The position numbers and the translations under genes are program-made. Shown here in pieces: positions 1 to 7,282 of a stretch of DNA of 64,000 bases. The first letter of the stretch is position 1; each line of letters starts with the position of its first letter. Source of the DNA: Legionella erythra (GTDB lineage: Bacteria > Pseudomonadota > Gammaproteobacteria > Legionellales > Legionellaceae); the NCBI RefSeq assembly GCF_001467615.1, contig NZ_LNYA01000023.1:126588-190587 (forward strand), in the 5' to 3' direction. Under the pieces are notes generated by a model. The model worked only from the letters and a program-made list of their open reading frames with translations, was not told the origin of the DNA and did no database searches.

Positions 1-52
1 GACACCAAAACGGTTTACCGACATTGCCCGTCGAGTCATTCAGGCATGGCCT

Positions 53-475
53 CTAGCGCATGCGTAATGTTAATACATCACAAGGGGCATGATGGACCAC
101 AGCATGGGCTGTACTCCCTAAAAAGGCAGGCAAATGCGACGGCGCATGGCTACCGAGAATCACTAACTCGCAGCCCAGTTCCTTTACCTTTTTGAGCGCC
201 AGTTGTTTAATGGAGCCGATTTCAACATGCTGCTGCGCCACAGGGATCCCCAGGGCTTCGCCCAGGATAGACATGACAGTCACCGCGTCGTCTTTCACCG
301 GGTTGCCTAATTCAGCAAAACCCAGTCCCTGGGCTAATTGCAACGAAGCGGGTGGTTCTATTACATGAAGAAGATGAAGTGTGCCTCCAAATGCTTTGGC
401 GATGGCCGCGGCTTTCTGGCACATGGCAAAATGGTTTTCTTTTAAATCCGTGGCATGCAAAATGTTGGCGTACAC
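53..475 (-). CDS. Universal stress protein (UspA family)
   Basis: This is a 140-residue single-domain Usp protein, the usual family length, probably cytoplasmic and dimeric. The N-terminus (YANILHATDL) is the typical first strand with its Asp. The C-terminal nucleotide-loop region at residues 108-121 keeps G108 and the G120-S121 pair, but the middle Gly of the G-2x-G-9x-G-S motif is Ala111. ATP binding may therefore be weakened. Family members act in stress survival, but the specific role cannot be read from sequence. It is transcribed leftward on its own, with about 70 bp to folK upstream, and is not obviously part of the folK-pcnB operon. The family assignment is sure; the function is not. 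Confidence 0.9.
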   Translation of the reverse strand: MYANILHATDLKENHFAMCQKAAAIAKAFGGTLHLLHVIEPPASLQLAQGLGFAELGNPVKDDAVTVMSILGEALGIPVAQQHVEIGSIKQLALKKVKELGCELVILGSHAPSHLPAFLGSTAHAVVHHAPCDVLTLRMR

Positions 476-544
476 GATTCCCTCGCTAAAAACCGCCGTG
501 CTTATATGATAGTGTAGTTAGTTCTTTAGAAAAGACAAATGCAA

Positions 545-994
545 TTAAAATTGCACGGCATCAGCCAGCAGGCGACCATCAGGAAGTTTGACCAGTAGAT
601 TAATGCTTAGTAAGGGAAGGCAGGCAAAATCCCGCTCCAACAATCGGGGATGAGGGATAGTCAACTGCAGGCTATTTAAGACCAGTGGACCAAACAGCAA
701 AATATCAATGTCCAGGGTTCGCGCACCCCATTTAAGCTGACGCAGGCGGCCTTGGTTTTGTTCAATTTTGTGACAATGCGCCAGCAAAACGCGTGGAGAA
801 AGCCTGGTTTCAAGTTCGGCGACGGTGTTGGTAAAACGAGGTTGTGCTTTTCTTCCCCAGGCTTCATTTCGATAAAAAGGAGCCACTTGTAAAAGTCGGG
901 TTTCGGGAAGAGTTCGCAAGGCAGCCAAAGCACGGCGTAACTGCCTCTCAGCCGAGCCAAGATTGCTGCCTAAGCCTAAATAAACACGGGTCAT
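545..994 (-). CDS. folK: 6-hydroxymethyl-7,8-dihydropterin pyrophosphokinase (HPPK)
   Basis: FolK transfers pyrophosphate from ATP to 6-hydroxymethyl-dihydropterin in folate synthesis (cytoplasm). At 149 residues it has the family length. The N-terminal LGLGSNLG (residues 6-13) and the HPPK signature RTLDIDIL (92-99), whose Asp95 and Asp97 bind Mg, are intact, as is the IPHPRL segment (113-118). Its ATG overlaps the pcnB stop by 4 bp, so it is the second gene of a pcnB-folK operon, a common gammaproteobacterial pair. Expression probably comes from the promoter ahead of pcnB. Confidence 0.96.
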   Translation of the reverse strand: MTRVYLGLGSNLGSAERQLRRALAALRTLPETRLLQVAPFYRNEAWGRKAQPRFTNTVAELETRLSPRVLLAHCHKIEQNQGRLRQLKWGARTLDIDILLFGPLVLNSLQLTIPHPRLLERDFACLPLLSINLLVKLPDGRLLADAVQF

Positions 995-2334
995 GACACG
1001 GTTTTAGGCTTGTGGCGGCGTTTTGGTTTTCGCGAAGGCGGTGGGGCTAAGGCAGCAATCATCGCGGCCTGTTCCTGCTCGGACACATCCTGAAACGTGG
1101 TCCACCATTGGGCCAGCTCCATGGATTCGTCACCAGCCAATGCCCTGAGGGCAAGGAAATCAAAGGCAGCACGAAAGCGGGGGTGTTCTAACAGGTTTAA
1201 GGCTCTTCCGCCATGGCGCTTATTAAAGCGAAATTGCAGGAGCCACATTTCCCGCATCACCTGGGTAAAGCGCTTGGGTATGGCGATAACCTTGTTTTGC
1301 TCAGTGATTACATGATTCATGGCCCGTTCCAGCGCCGGCAGGGCTGGGATATTTTCTTCCTGTTGCAATTGCAGGGTTTTAGCCTTAAGCGGGAACCAAA
1401 GCAACACGGCAAATAGAAAAGCAGGCGTTACCGGTTTGTTATCCCGAATACGCGAGTCTGTGCTTTCAAGCGCAATTCCTAAAAGCGCATTCACCGGGTA
1501 GTCGCTGTTTAACAGGCGATGTGTTTGCTCAAAGATTTCGGCAAATAGCCCATGCTCTTGCAATAAACGTTGCACGCGTTCACTTTCGCCACATTGATAC
1601 AGCTTGGTCATTTCGTCAAAAAGGCGCGAACCGGAAACATGACGAATCAGCGGGCTTAACTGAACGAGCGGGGCGCTGGTTTCTGGCGCCATATTAAAAT
1701 GCAGCTTGGCGCAAAAGCGGATAGCCCGCAGCATGCGGACAGGATCTTCCTGATAACGGGTGACCGGATCCCCGATCATGCGAACCACACGATCGTGGAC
1801 ATCCTTGACTCCACCGGTAAAATCAACAATGGAGGCATCTTCCATGTTGTAATACAGCGAATTGATGGTGAAATCGCGCCGCCAGGCGTCTTCATCCAGG
1901 GTGCCGTAGACATTGTCGCGTACCAGCATGCCCTGTTCATTGGTTTGCTGGTTGGCATCCATGGCCTCACTGCCCCGGAAGGTCGCCACTTCGATGATAT
2001 CGCGATGGAAAATAATGTGAACCAGTTTAAAACGACGGCCAATAATGCGTGCGTTACGGAACAGTTTTTTAATTTGAATGGGCGTGGCATTGGTCGCCAC
2101 ATCAAAATCTTTCGGTGATTTGCCCAATAAAAGATCGCGCACGCTTCCGCCAACAAGATAGGCCTCAAATCCCGAACTGCTTAAGCGATTAAGTACTTTA
2201 AGGGCGTTGGGGCTGATATCTGTTTTCGATAAACGATGATGATTACGGGGAATGATGTAGCTGGCATTAACAGGCACTTGTTTAGTCCTGGATTTCCGTA
2301 ACAGCTTTTTAATGAGCTTAATTATTGTCTTCAC
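991..2334 (-). CDS. pcnB: Poly(A) polymerase I
   Basis: PcnB adds 3' poly(A) tails to RNA and so promotes decay. At 447 residues it has the length of bacterial PAP I. The nucleotidyltransferase signature VGGSVRDLLLG (residues 61-71) is followed by the catalytic DFD at 76-78, and the C-terminus is strongly basic (PSRKPKRRHKPK), as in E. coli PcnB. PAP I is distinguished from CCA-adding enzymes by this long basic C-terminal extension and the basic N-terminal leader. The start used is a GTG without a strong Shine-Dalgarno, so the first ~30 residues are less certain. It is first in the operon with folK, downstream of a good sigma-70 promoter. Confidence 0.93.
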   Translation of the reverse strand: MKTIIKLIKKLLRKSRTKQVPVNASYIIPRNHHRLSKTDISPNALKVLNRLSSSGFEAYLVGGSVRDLLLGKSPKDFDVATNATPIQIKKLFRNARIIGRRFKLVHIIFHRDIIEVATFRGSEAMDANQQTNEQGMLVRDNVYGTLDEDAWRRDFTINSLYYNMEDASIVDFTGGVKDVHDRVVRMIGDPVTRYQEDPVRMLRAIRFCAKLHFNMAPETSAPLVQLSPLIRHVSGSRLFDEMTKLYQCGESERVQRLLQEHGLFAEIFEQTHRLLNSDYPVNALLGIALESTDSRIRDNKPVTPAFLFAVLLWFPLKAKTLQLQQEENIPALPALERAMNHVITEQNKVIAIPKRFTQVMREMWLLQFRFNKRHGGRALNLLEHPRFRAAFDFLALRALAGDESMELAQWWTTFQDVSEQEQAAMIAALAPPPSRKPKRRHKPKTVS

Positions 2335-2364
2335 CTGCGCGCGTTAATTGAACATGGGCGCGTT

Positions 2365-2393
2365 ATTATAACGAATCTCTTTCTCAATGTGAA
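2365..2393 (-). promoter_or_regulatory. Sigma-70-type promoter for pcnB-folK
   Basis: On the minus strand, TTCACA (2388-2393) lies exactly 17 bp from a perfect TATAAT (2365-2370). The predicted RNA start is about 25 nt before the pcnB GTG at 2334. Found by eye; not tested. Confidence 0.6.
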
Positions 2394-2457
2394 TCATTTA
2401 CCTGACCGGCGCGATCATGGAGAATAGCTGTATTTTCCATCTTTAAAGAGATTACAA

Positions 2458-3174
2458 ATGGATGTTGTTGATATTATCGTGAGCTTATTGGCCCTGGTTG
2501 TTCTTGAGATTGTTCTGGGAATCGATAACCTGGTTTTTTTGTCCATTTTGACTGAAAAATTACCGGCTGAAAAACGCCGCAAGGCCAGGCGCTGGGGCTT
2601 GACGTTTGCCTGGGTTACCCGCTTGATGCTGCTGGCTTCTGCCGTGTGGCTGGTTAAATTAACCCGTCCATTTATCCATATTGGTGCGTTTAATTTTTCG
2701 GGCCGCGATTTATTTTTGTTGGCGGGCGGGGCGTTTTTAATCGCCAAAGCGACGCAGGAAATTCACCACGAGGTCGGGGAGGAGCCGACTTCCAAGGTGC
2801 TTAGCGGCAAGGGCGCAGCCACGTTTAAGGCCGTGGTTTTTCAGGTGGCGGTTATGGATATCATTTTTTCACTGGACAGTGTTTTGACGGCCATTGGCTT
2901 AACGACGCGTTTCTGGGTGATGGCGACTGCCATAACCTGCGCCATTTTAGTCATGATTTATGCCAGTGAGCCAGTGAGTCGGTTCATTGAAAAACACCCG
3001 ACGGTGAAAATGTTGGCTTTGAGCTTCCTGATTTTAATTGGCATGGTGCTGGTCGCTGACAGCTTTTCTTTCCATATCCCGCGTGCCTATGTCTATTTTG
3101 CCATGGCCTTTTCTTTAGGAGTCGAAATGCTTAATTTGTTGCGAAGCGCGCGCCGCAACCGAAAAAAAACATAG
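2458..3174 (+). CDS. TerC-family integral membrane protein
   Basis: This 238-residue polytopic inner-membrane protein belongs to the TerC/YgdQ/YoaE superfamily. The N-terminal helix carries the hallmark acidic motif GIDNLVFLSIL (about residues 21-31), and a second acidic segment DIIFSLDSVLTAIGL lies about 100 residues later. These are the two conserved Asp-containing helices proposed to handle metal ions. Seven or so hydrophobic segments cover most of the chain. Homologues are linked to tellurite resistance or Mn2+ export at the Sec translocon, but the substrate of this one cannot be assigned. The ATG follows AAAGAG. It converges on the rubredoxin gene. Confidence 0.88.
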   Translation: MDVVDIIVSLLALVVLEIVLGIDNLVFLSILTEKLPAEKRRKARRWGLTFAWVTRLMLLASAVWLVKLTRPFIHIGAFNFSGRDLFLLAGGAFLIAKATQEIHHEVGEEPTSKVLSGKGAATFKAVVFQVAVMDIIFSLDSVLTAIGLTTRFWVMATAITCAILVMIYASEPVSRFIEKHPTVKMLALSFLILIGMVLVADSFSFHIPRAYVYFAMAFSLGVEMLNLLRSARRNRKKT

Positions 3175-3184
3175 GCACCTTTGC

Positions 3185-3221
3185 GCAACCGGTTAAACGT
3201 GTTAACACTCAAACCGGTTGC
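3185..3221. terminator. Perfect 10-bp inverted repeat between convergent genes
   Basis: GCAACCGGTT (3185-3194) and AACCGGTTGC (3212-3221) form a perfect 10-bp stem with a 17-nt loop between the TerC-family gene and the convergent rubredoxin gene. There is no long T-run on either side, so it may be a weak bidirectional terminator or a protein site. Confidence 0.4.
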
Positions 3222-3398
3222 CTACTCCATTTCAATCATTTCAAAATCTTCTTTCCCCGCACCGCAATCTGGACAAAACCAGTTTTCGGGTACTTCTTCC
3301 CAACGGGTTCCAGGCTCGATGCCGTCTTCTGGCCAGCCTTCCGCCTCATCATAAATAAATCCGCAGATCACGCAAATATAGCGTTTGTATTCTTGCAT
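3222..3398 (-). CDS. Rubredoxin
   Basis: This 58-residue gene encodes a classical rubredoxin, a one-iron electron carrier. The two iron-binding knuckles are intact: CVICG (Cys9, Cys12) and CPDCG (Cys42, Cys45). Conserved aromatic and acidic features of the fold also match: [15 protein letters not shown] at the N-terminus and the [14 protein letters not shown] segment, plus a glutamate-rich tail. Family members pass electrons from a rubredoxin reductase to oxygenases or peroxide/O2-reducing enzymes. No such partner gene is in the window, so the partner is unknown. It is a single gene, convergent with the TerC-type gene and divergent from hemL. Confidence 0.95.
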   Translation of the reverse strand: MQEYKRYICVICGFIYDEAEGWPEDGIEPGTRWEEVPENWFCPDCGAGKEDFEMIEME

Positions 3399-3470
3399 AC
3401 CGGTTGCCTCAACTAAAAAAGCGGTAATTTAACCACAGTCAAAACCAATGTAAAGTTTATCAGCATTTTT

Positions 3471-3499
3471 TTGCCACACTCTTAAAAACTGGATACTAT
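3471..3499 (+). promoter_or_regulatory. Sigma-70-type promoter for hemL
   Basis: TTGCCA (3471-3476) is 17 bp from TACTAT (3494-3499), about 28 bp ahead of the hemL ATG. A GGAG ribosome-binding site sits at 3519-3522. Match by eye only. Confidence 0.5.
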
Positions 3500-3527
3500 A
3501 GCATTTTTTTTTGGCAATGGAGTCGTC

Positions 3528-4823
3528 ATGAGCAATTCACATGCATTATTTCTACAGGCCCAGTCTGTTATTCCTGGCGGTGTCAATTCACCGGTCCGTG
3601 CGTTTAAGGGCGTTGGCGGTGAGCCTATCTTCTTTAAGCAGGGCAAAGGGGCTTATCTTGTGGATGTGGATGACCGGCACTACATTGATTATGTGGGTTC
3701 CTGGGGACCTTTAATTCTTGGCCATTGCTTCCCATCCGTGGTTGATGCCGTTTCGAATGTACTTTATAACGGCATGAGTTTTGGCGCGCCGACCGAGCTT
3801 GAGGTGCGGCTTGCAGAGAAAATCATTGAATTGATGCCAGCCATTGAACAGGTACGCATGGTGAACTCTGGTACTGAAGCCACCATGACGGCCATCCGTT
3901 TAGCCAGAGGATACACTGGCAAAAACAAGATTATTAAATTTAACGGATGCTACCATGGCCACAACGACAGTTTATTGGTCAAGGCGGGTTCAGGGTTGTT
4001 GACCTTAGGCATTCCCGCGACGCCGGGTATTCCTGCGAGCATTACCGAGCATACGCTAACGGCTGATTTCAACGATCTGGAGCAGACTGCCCGTCTGATG
4101 GAACAGTTTGCTGATGACGTGGCCGCCATTATCCTTGAACCGGTGGCCGGCAACATGGGATTTGTCCTGCCGAAACCCAAATTTTTGCAGGGTCTGCGCC
4201 AATTGTGCGATACATACAAGAGCGTGCTTATTTTTGATGAAGTGATGACTGGTTTTCGCGTGGGATTGGGCGGCGCCCAACAGGTCTTTAAGATAACCCC
4301 CGATCTGACGACGCTTGGCAAAGTCATAGGCGGCGGCATGCCGGTTGGGGCTGTCGGCGGTAAGGCGGATATCATGTCCCATCTGGCGCCGCAGGGACCC
4401 GTTTATCAGGCAGGAACCTTGTCGGGCAATCCCCTGGCCATGGCTGCGGGTCTTGCCACCCTTCAAGAAATTGCCAAACCGGGTTTTTATGAGCAATTAA
4501 GCCTGACGACCAGCCAACTGGTTAAGGGATTACAGCAGGTTACCGCGGATATGGGGATTCCCTTTTTTGCTGCCTCGTTGGGTGGTATGTTTGGTTTTTG
4601 TTTTAATGGCAAATCATCAATCGATAATTATACCGACGTAGCGGCTTCCGATGAAACCCTGTTTAAACAGTTTTTTCATGGCATGCTGAAAAAAGGGATT
4701 TATTTCGCCCCGTCCATGTATGAGGCCGGCTTTGTGTCCAGTGCGCATGCAGAGGAGGAGTTGAAATTGACGCACCTGGCTGCAGAGGCCGTGCTGGCTG
4801 AATGCACTCAGGTTAATGCTTAA
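3528..4823 (+). CDS. hemL: Glutamate-1-semialdehyde 2,1-aminomutase
   Basis: HemL converts glutamate-1-semialdehyde to 5-aminolevulinate, the tetrapyrrole precursor in the C5 pathway (cytoplasm, PLP enzyme, dimer). At 431 residues it has full family length. The PLP-binding Lys265 sits in [14 protein letters not shown] (261-274), the cofactor Asp is in FDEVMTGFR (236-244), and the N-terminal [14 protein letters not shown] (13-26) is typical of the family. It is a single transcription unit with its own promoter. The downstream neighbour is an unrelated TPR gene. Confidence 0.97.
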   Translation: MSNSHALFLQAQSVIPGGVNSPVRAFKGVGGEPIFFKQGKGAYLVDVDDRHYIDYVGSWGPLILGHCFPSVVDAVSNVLYNGMSFGAPTELEVRLAEKIIELMPAIEQVRMVNSGTEATMTAIRLARGYTGKNKIIKFNGCYHGHNDSLLVKAGSGLLTLGIPATPGIPASITEHTLTADFNDLEQTARLMEQFADDVAAIILEPVAGNMGFVLPKPKFLQGLRQLCDTYKSVLIFDEVMTGFRVGLGGAQQVFKITPDLTTLGKVIGGGMPVGAVGGKADIMSHLAPQGPVYQAGTLSGNPLAMAAGLATLQEIAKPGFYEQLSLTTSQLVKGLQQVTADMGIPFFAASLGGMFGFCFNGKSSIDNYTDVAASDETLFKQFFHGMLKKGIYFAPSMYEAGFVSSAHAEEELKLTHLAAEAVLAECTQVNA

Positions 4824-4861
4824 GCAATAAACTTGTTTTCGCGTTTGTCTGTCGGGCTTTT

Positions 4862-4903
4862 CCCCCTCCTGTTTCTATGGTATTAGCTATAGGAATAGGG
4901 GGG
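4862..4903 (+). terminator. Imperfect hairpin after hemL
   Basis: CCCCCT (from 4862) pairs with AGGGGG (up to 4903), with further partial pairing of a CTAT segment toward the loop. The following T-run is weak (ATTTATT), so termination is only likely, not certain. Confidence 0.35.
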
Positions 4904-4975
4904 ATTTATTGACGTATTGATTATATAGTTTTATTTTTGATAAAATTTTGCCCTTCCCTGGCCTCGTATTAAAAC

Positions 4976-6085
4976 ATGATTAACGATTATTTTAATAAAG
5001 CAATGCTTGCCTTTGACAAAAAAGAATACTCCAATGCCGTTGCTTATTTTTTACAATGCAAACCGGATGTAAACCAGGCCTATTCTCTTTATTTGGGAAA
5101 AGCTTACTTCTTAAATGATCAAGTCTATGAGGCGATTGCTTGTTTAAACAGCTACCTTGAAAATGCGGATAAGACCCATTCACAGGCCCAAATGGCAGAT
5201 GCTTGGGATACATTGGGGCAATGCTATGCGGCTCTAAAAAACAATAAACAAGCCATTGTTTGTTTTAAAAATGCACAAATCGCCTCCGCTTTTCATAATA
5301 TGGCGCTGGTCTACATGAATCTAGCGGCGACAGCCAAGTCGCCTGGCTCATGCTTTCAATCATTATCATCGGCCTTAAATTTTCTTGAAACGGCACTCAA
5401 GCAAACAGAAGATAATCCCATGTTTTTTCATAGTTTGGCCAGTTGGTATGAACAGTACATGCAAGCTTTAGAAGATTACTCGCAAGAAAAAGAAGAACCG
5501 ATTGAGCAAATTCATGGGGCTTACCATAAGGCGATGGAGAATTACCTTAAGGCATTGTCTTTGACTAAAGATCCCGTGTTTAAAAATGTAGTAGCTGGCA
5601 ATTTTACGGAGTGTATGGCGCAATATGGCCATTTTCTCTATCGAAATAAAAAATACCAGGAAGCGCAAGTTTATTATTTACAAGTGATTAAAGCCGATCC
5701 ACTGCATACAAGCGCTCTTAACCAAATGGGTATGGCTCTCTTTAAATTGGGTGAATTTGACCAGGCAAGAACGTATTTTAAACAGTTGTTGTGGATTCCT
5801 GCTAGTTCATCGCAGGATGTTGCCGATGCCTGGTTAAATATTGCCTGCACGTATCGCCTTGAGAAAAATCTTGATGAGGCAAAAAAGGCCCTTGATGAGG
5901 CGCTACGGCTTGCGCCAAAAGACAATGCGATTATCGAAGAACAGGAAAAATTTAAATTGGAGGTGAGTAAAGCGGCTTTACACACGTCTCCTTTTACGAG
6001 CTTTGTGGTCCAACCGCAACAACCGCCAGTTGAAGAGCATGCTTCACTGCCTTCGCTAACGGCTAAAATCCTCACGTTAGAATAG
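4976..6085 (+). CDS. TPR-repeat protein of unknown function
   Basis: This is a 369-residue, mostly helical protein of tetratricopeptide repeats, with no signal peptide or membrane segment. TPR-like units are visible near residues 4-60 (DKKEYSNAVAYFL, LGKAYFLNDQVYEAIACL), 75-105 (AWDTLGQCYAALKNNKQAI), and about 205-320 (FLYRNKKYQEAQVYY, MGMALFKLGEFDQARTYF, IACTYRLEKNLDEAKKAL). The last ~40 residues are low-complexity and proline-rich. TPR arrays bind other proteins, and the partner is unknown. The ATG has no recognisable Shine-Dalgarno (AT-rich GTATTAAAAC precedes it). A TTGACG-N17-TATTTT element at 4909-4937 could be the promoter. Not recognised as a named gene; a cytosolic adaptor or a secreted effector are both possible. 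Confidence 0.75.
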   Translation: MINDYFNKAMLAFDKKEYSNAVAYFLQCKPDVNQAYSLYLGKAYFLNDQVYEAIACLNSYLENADKTHSQAQMADAWDTLGQCYAALKNNKQAIVCFKNAQIASAFHNMALVYMNLAATAKSPGSCFQSLSSALNFLETALKQTEDNPMFFHSLASWYEQYMQALEDYSQEKEEPIEQIHGAYHKAMENYLKALSLTKDPVFKNVVAGNFTECMAQYGHFLYRNKKYQEAQVYYLQVIKADPLHTSALNQMGMALFKLGEFDQARTYFKQLLWIPASSSQDVADAWLNIACTYRLEKNLDEAKKALDEALRLAPKDNAIIEEQEKFKLEVSKAALHTSPFTSFVVQPQQPPVEEHASLPSLTAKILTLE

Positions 6086-6112
6086 CGCGGACTTTGTTGT
6101 TATGCCGCGCTA
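6083..6112. terminator. Bidirectional hairpin holding both convergent stop codons
   Basis: TAGCGCGG (6083-6090) and CCGCGCTA (6105-6112) form a perfect 8-bp stem with a 14-nt loop. The TPR gene's TAG is the outer end of one arm, and the ackA TAG (minus strand) is the outer end of the other. No clear U-tract follows. Confidence 0.5.
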
Positions 6113-7282
6113 AGCATTCAATATATCGACCACTTTTTGAGACATTAATTGCTCTTCATCGCCACGCACGACATAAATGGGATGGCCGTGAGAGTGGATA
6201 GGCCACAAGTGGTTTGCCGTGGTTTGATTCAGTGCCTTGTCAGCATGAAATCCTAACATGCCGAGCCTTTCCAAAACGGCCTGGCGAATAGGATGGGCAT
6301 TCTCACCAATACCGCCGGTGAAGATAAGCGCATCCAGTGAATCGAGTTGGCTCAGGTAGGCACCGATTGTTTTTTGTATGCTGTAAACATACATGTCGAT
6401 AGCGAGCTGTGCTTCGTTATCCCCCGACTCCGCGCGCGCTAAAATTCGCCGCATGTCATTATCATGAGCGATGCCTTTAAGCCCACTTTTTTTATTGAGT
6501 AAGGTATCAATTTCCTGTGCCGCGAACCCTTGTTCAAGCAGGTAGAAAATAATTGCCGGATCAATATCGCCGCAGCGCGTGCCCATCATTAAGCCCGGCA
6601 AGGGCGTCATACCCATGGTCGTATCAAAGGATTGGCCGTTTTTAATCAAACAGGCGCTGGCGCCGTTTCCAAGATGCAGGGTAATGAAATGGCAGGCGCT
6701 TAACGGTTTCTGTAAATGCATGGCGGTTTGCCTGGCCACGTATTCATGGTTAATGCCATGAAAGCCATATCGCCGTATGGGGTATTTTCGGGTGATTTCG
6801 CTAGCAATGGCATAACGATGAGCATAAGCCGGCATCGTGTGATGAAAGCCGCTATCAAAAATAGCGACATGGGTTGCCTTCGGATAAAATTGCTGGGCCA
6901 AAATAATACCCTGGGCATTCACAGGATTATGAATAGGGGCCAGATTGGCAAGGCCTTCTATCGCCTGCAGAACAGATGGGGTAATGATGGTGGGTTCAAA
7001 TAAATCAATGCCGCCGTGCACGACGCGGTGGCCTACTCCGTCGATGGGATGATCGCCAAGATCCAGCCGTAACTGAAAAGCCAATTCAGAAAATGCCTGG
7101 CGGTGATCGGTGAAGCGGTGGGCGCTGGTTTGTTTCCCGTTGAACTGGTGATGCCATTGGCTGCTGCTTTCACCGATGCCTTCAATCAAGCCTGAGAGAA
7201 TGACGTCATGTTTGTCTTTGTCATAGGTGTATGCCTTGTATTTTATCGAGGAGCTGCCGGCATTAATGGTTAAAATATTCAC
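6110..7282 (-). CDS. ackA: Acetate kinase
   Basis: AckA interconverts acetyl phosphate + ADP and acetate + ATP. At 390 residues it is close to the usual ~400. It begins with the ASKHA phosphate-1 loop ILTINAGSSSIKYK (residues 3-16). Further acetokinase landmarks are VGHRVVHGG (about 83-91), IFDSGFHHTMP, YGFHGINHEYVA and FTGGIGENA near the C-terminus. It is the downstream gene of pta-ackA, overlapping the pta stop by 4 bp, so the two are translationally coupled and form the acetyl-CoA to acetate overflow pathway. Confidence 0.97.
   Translation of the reverse strand: MNILTINAGSSSIKYKAYTYDKDKHDVILSGLIEGIGESSSQWHHQFNGKQTSAHRFTDHRQAFSELAFQLRLDLGDHPIDGVGHRVVHGGIDLFEPTIITPSVLQAIEGLANLAPIHNPVNAQGIILAQQFYPKATHVAIFDSGFHHTMPAYAHRYAIASEITRKYPIRRYGFHGINHEYVARQTAMHLQKPLSACHFITLHLGNGASACLIKNGQSFDTTMGMTPLPGLMMGTRCGDIDPAIIFYLLEQGFAAQEIDTLLNKKSGLKGIAHDNDMRRILARAESGDNEAQLAIDMYVYSIQKTIGAYLSQLDSLDALIFTGGIGENAHPIRQAVLERLGMLGFHADKALNQTTANHLWPIHSHGHPIYVVRGDEEQLMSQKVVDILNA

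Noticed and set aside
1699-2118. 139-codon open frame on the plus strand inside pcnB
   Set aside because: Antisense shadow of pcnB with no initiation signal or recognisable domain.
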